Shown here piece after piece: positions 62,474 to 64,000 of a DNA stretch of 64,000 nucleotides; the stretch's first letter is position 1; each line of letters begins with the position of its first letter. Both the position numbers and the translations under genes were made by a program. The notes below the pieces were generated by a model, which was given only the letters and a program-made list of their open reading frames with translations, made no database searches and was not told where the DNA came from. Location of the stretch: positions 1-64,000 of the forward strand of contig NZ_MDDS01000012.1 in NCBI RefSeq assembly GCF_001721295.1. Reading direction: 5' to 3'. Source of the DNA: Sphingomonas turrisvirgatae (GTDB lineage Bacteria > Pseudomonadota > Alphaproteobacteria > Sphingomonadales > Sphingomonadaceae).

Positions 62474-62602
62474 TCATCGCGCAGGATTCTGCCCGTCCCA
62501 GCGATCGAAATGGGGTAGAAGCTCCTGAGGCAGTTCGTCTCGGAAGCCGCTATCGAGTGCATAATGCGTCATCGTCTGCCAGACCGCATTAAGCAAGGCC
62601 AT
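62474..62602 (-). CDS. Small 42-residue ORF upstream of the truncated haemoglobin
   Basis: A short frame encoding MALLNAVWQTMTHYALDSGF and then a sequence rich in Leu, Pro and acidic residues. AAGG lies just before ATG 62602. It ends 32 bp before the globin start and reads as plausible protein. No family is known to me. It occupies part of an otherwise empty 294-bp gap. Confidence 0.4.
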   Translation of the reverse strand: MALLNAVWQTMTHYALDSGFRDELPQELLPHFDRWDGQNPAR

Positions 62603-62735
62603 GCCTTGTCTCTCGTCCCTAGGCTTCTTTTGGGGATTTCGCTCGGGGCTAATGGCTAAAAATCAACATTTACCCTGCAAAGCGCGGCTTTCGAGCGAAT
62701 GCGGGGTAAATCAAAGATTGTACGGGCCTTGCGAC

Positions 62736-63794
62736 TTATCGACGCGACGCCAGGACGATCCGCGAAGGATCGCTGCGATCGATCTCGAGATCAAAGATCG
62801 TGGCGGCTCGCGTGGCCAGCACGATGCTGTCCTTAGGATCGAACCGTCCCGAGACCTTGAGGTTACCCAGCTCAGGATCGGCGAGCCAGATCGGAATGCG
62901 GGCCAAACGGTTCGCTTCGGCGACCAGATCGCCCAGTCGAGCAGCTTCGAATTCCCGAACGCCAGCATGATACTGGACTCTCGGCGCTGAAAACGCCGCG
63001 CCTCGCGAATCGACCGGCGAGGTGCCGCTGGAAACGCCCGCTGACAGCATATCGATCACGAGTGATTGGCCGGGCCGCAATCGCTCGACTACCGGCTTCG
63101 CACTGCGGATCGGGCGTTCGACGTCGATCAGGCCCTGGAGCAGGCGAACCGTCACCCGCTGCTGAGCGCCGATGCTCACGTCGAACACCGTGCCCCTGGC
63201 AGTTACCAGCGTGCCTCGCGCGTCAACGACGAAGGGCCGGACCTCGTGCGCGACCTGAAACAGTGCCTGTCCCTGGTCGAGCGTGAGTTCGCGCATGACG
63301 CCGAAGCGGGCACGCAACCGGCTTGCCGGGCCCAGCGTCACCACCGAGCCGTCAGCCAATCGCTCGATCCTGCTCTCGCCAGCGGCGGTCTGTAAATAGA
63401 CCGCGGTTCCAGCTGACACCCGCTCAGCCACCTCAGGTGCCTGTTCAATGCCGATCAGCGCCGGGCCGCCGGCAAACCATGCGGTGAGCATTGCGAGCAC
63501 CCCGACACTGGCGACCAGCACACCCCGCCTGAAGAACGAGGGCTGCCGCCCCTCCGCCTCGACCCCGTAGTTGAGGACTGGCGAGAACCGTTCGATCTCG
63601 AGAAACTTGCCCATGCTGAAAATCTCGGCTGCGCGGTTATAGGCGCTGCGATGCGGCGCCCCGTGTGCGAGCCACGCCTCGAAGGCGGGCCGGTGCGCCT
63701 CGGCATCGGGGCCGCGCATGCGAGCGAACCAAACTGCCGCTTCCTCGGTGAGCGAGCCGCGCCCCGGCCCGTCGGATCGTGCCTGATCAGTCAT
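62736..63794 (-). CDS. fecR: FecR-family anti-sigma/signal transducer
   Basis: A 352-residue protein with the DUF4880-type cytoplasmic start (EEAAVWFARMRGPDAEAHRPAFEAWL), one membrane segment (LVASVGVLAMLTAWFAGG) and a periplasmic FecR domain (LADGSVVTLGPASRLRARF) ending in an STN-like region. It carries the TonB-receptor signal to the ECF sigma factor. The start overlaps the fecI stop (ATGA). Confidence 0.88.
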   Translation of the reverse strand: MTDQARSDGPGRGSLTEEAAVWFARMRGPDAEAHRPAFEAWLAHGAPHRSAYNRAAEIFSMGKFLEIERFSPVLNYGVEAEGRQPSFFRRGVLVASVGVLAMLTAWFAGGPALIGIEQAPEVAERVSAGTAVYLQTAAGESRIERLADGSVVTLGPASRLRARFGVMRELTLDQGQALFQVAHEVRPFVVDARGTLVTARGTVFDVSIGAQQRVTVRLLQGLIDVERPIRSAKPVVERLRPGQSLVIDMLSAGVSSGTSPVDSRGAAFSAPRVQYHAGVREFEAARLGDLVAEANRLARIPIWLADPELGNLKVSGRFDPKDSIVLATRAATIFDLEIDRSDPSRIVLASRR

Positions 63795-64000
63795 GGGCGG
63801 CCCAGTGCCTCGCCGATTTTCAGGATCGCCTGTGCAACATGCCATTCAGCGGTTCGTGTGCTGATCTCGAGATCAGCGGCGATATCCTTCATGCTCTGGC
63901 CCTCGACTCGATGCAGAAGGAAGACCTGTCGCGTGCGCGGCGGCAAGCTCTCCACGGCGCTACGATATTCTGCCTGCAACTGCGCTAGCTCGATCCCGTC
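63791..64000 (-). CDS. fecI: FecI-like ECF sigma factor, C-terminal part (truncated by window end)
   Basis: The visible 69 codons contain sigma region 4: LPPRTRQVFLLHRVEGQSM followed by the helix-turn-helix IAADLEISTRTAEWHVAQAIL. The frame stays open to the last base, so the start lies beyond the window. With fecR it should drive the receptor-isopeptidase operon. Confidence 0.85.
   Translation of the reverse strand, partial: DGIELAQLQAEYRSAVESLPPRTRQVFLLHRVEGQSMKDIAADLEISTRTAEWHVAQAILKIGEALGRP

Noticed and set aside
1..64000. CRISPR arrays, tRNA or rRNA genes, integrase and attachment sites
   Set aside because: No regularly spaced repeats, cloverleaf-like genes, rRNA segments or recombinase motifs were seen on reading both strands; a dedicated scan was not possible.

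Overview
The window is GC-rich DNA from an alphaproteobacterium, most likely a sphingomonad (Sphingomonas, Sphingobium, Novosphingobium or Sphingopyxis). The grounds are an F-type tra cluster of the kind found on sphingomonad plasmids and integrative elements, an astexin-like lasso-peptide locus with its own isopeptidase, TonB receptor and FecI/FecR pair, and strong GC3 bias. These assignments come from reading motifs and family resemblance; no database search was run. The stretch looks like a conjugative element or its integrated form. No relaxase, TraD coupling protein, replication origin, integrase, tRNA, rRNA or CRISPR array was seen inside the window.

Region by region. (1) 1-8.4 kb, defence/conflict island on the + strand. 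It holds a tightly coupled four-gene operon (5'-truncated phosphoribosyltransferase-like protein, ORC/STAND-like P-loop ATPase, unknown protein, N6-adenine methyltransferase). A second coupled operon follows (membrane-anchored dCTP-deaminase/dUTPase-like protein, MazG-like pyrophosphohydrolase, very divergent Old-Yellow-Enzyme-like protein), then a fused nucleotidyltransferase-HEPN protein and a small membrane protein. (2) 8.4-15.4 kb, minus strand: distal part of an F-type T4SS (traF, a thioredoxin-fold protein, traH, traG). (3) 15.4-36.4 kb, cargo: a RES/Xre toxin-antitoxin pair, an RsbQ-like hydrolase with a PAS kinase and a hybrid kinase, an arsRC-acr3-arsH operon, an ECF sigma/anti-sigma pair divergent from a secreted S8 protease, a PRC-barrel-like protein, an IS3-type remnant, a stress protein, an EEP lipoprotein, dinB, an MFS exporter and an AbiE-type toxin-antitoxin system. 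(4) 36.7-51.6 kb, minus strand: the proximal T4SS operon (signal-peptide protein, dsbC, pilin-like traA, traL, E, K, B, V, C, two small membrane proteins, traW, U, split traN, trbC, S26 peptidase). (5) 52-53.1 kb: a small unknown gene and a vapBC-like pair. (6) 53.4-64 kb: lasso-peptide locus with XRE and GntR regulators, precursor, B and C enzymes on the + strand. Isopeptidase, TonB receptor, truncated haemoglobin, fecR and fecI lie on the minus strand.

How it fits together. The two T4SS blocks read in the same direction and complement each other, so the 15.4-36.4 kb cargo appears to sit inside one formerly continuous tra operon. Near the right edge of the cargo, a frameshifted copy of the 3' end of the S26 peptidase gene lies before the AbiE cassette, and the intact copy lies after it. 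The AbiE promoter carries two perfect 43-bp palindromes exactly 100 bp apart. In the lasso locus the precursor is predicted to be cut and cyclised by B and C. The product would be taken up by the TonB receptor and opened by the isopeptidase, under FecI/FecR control.
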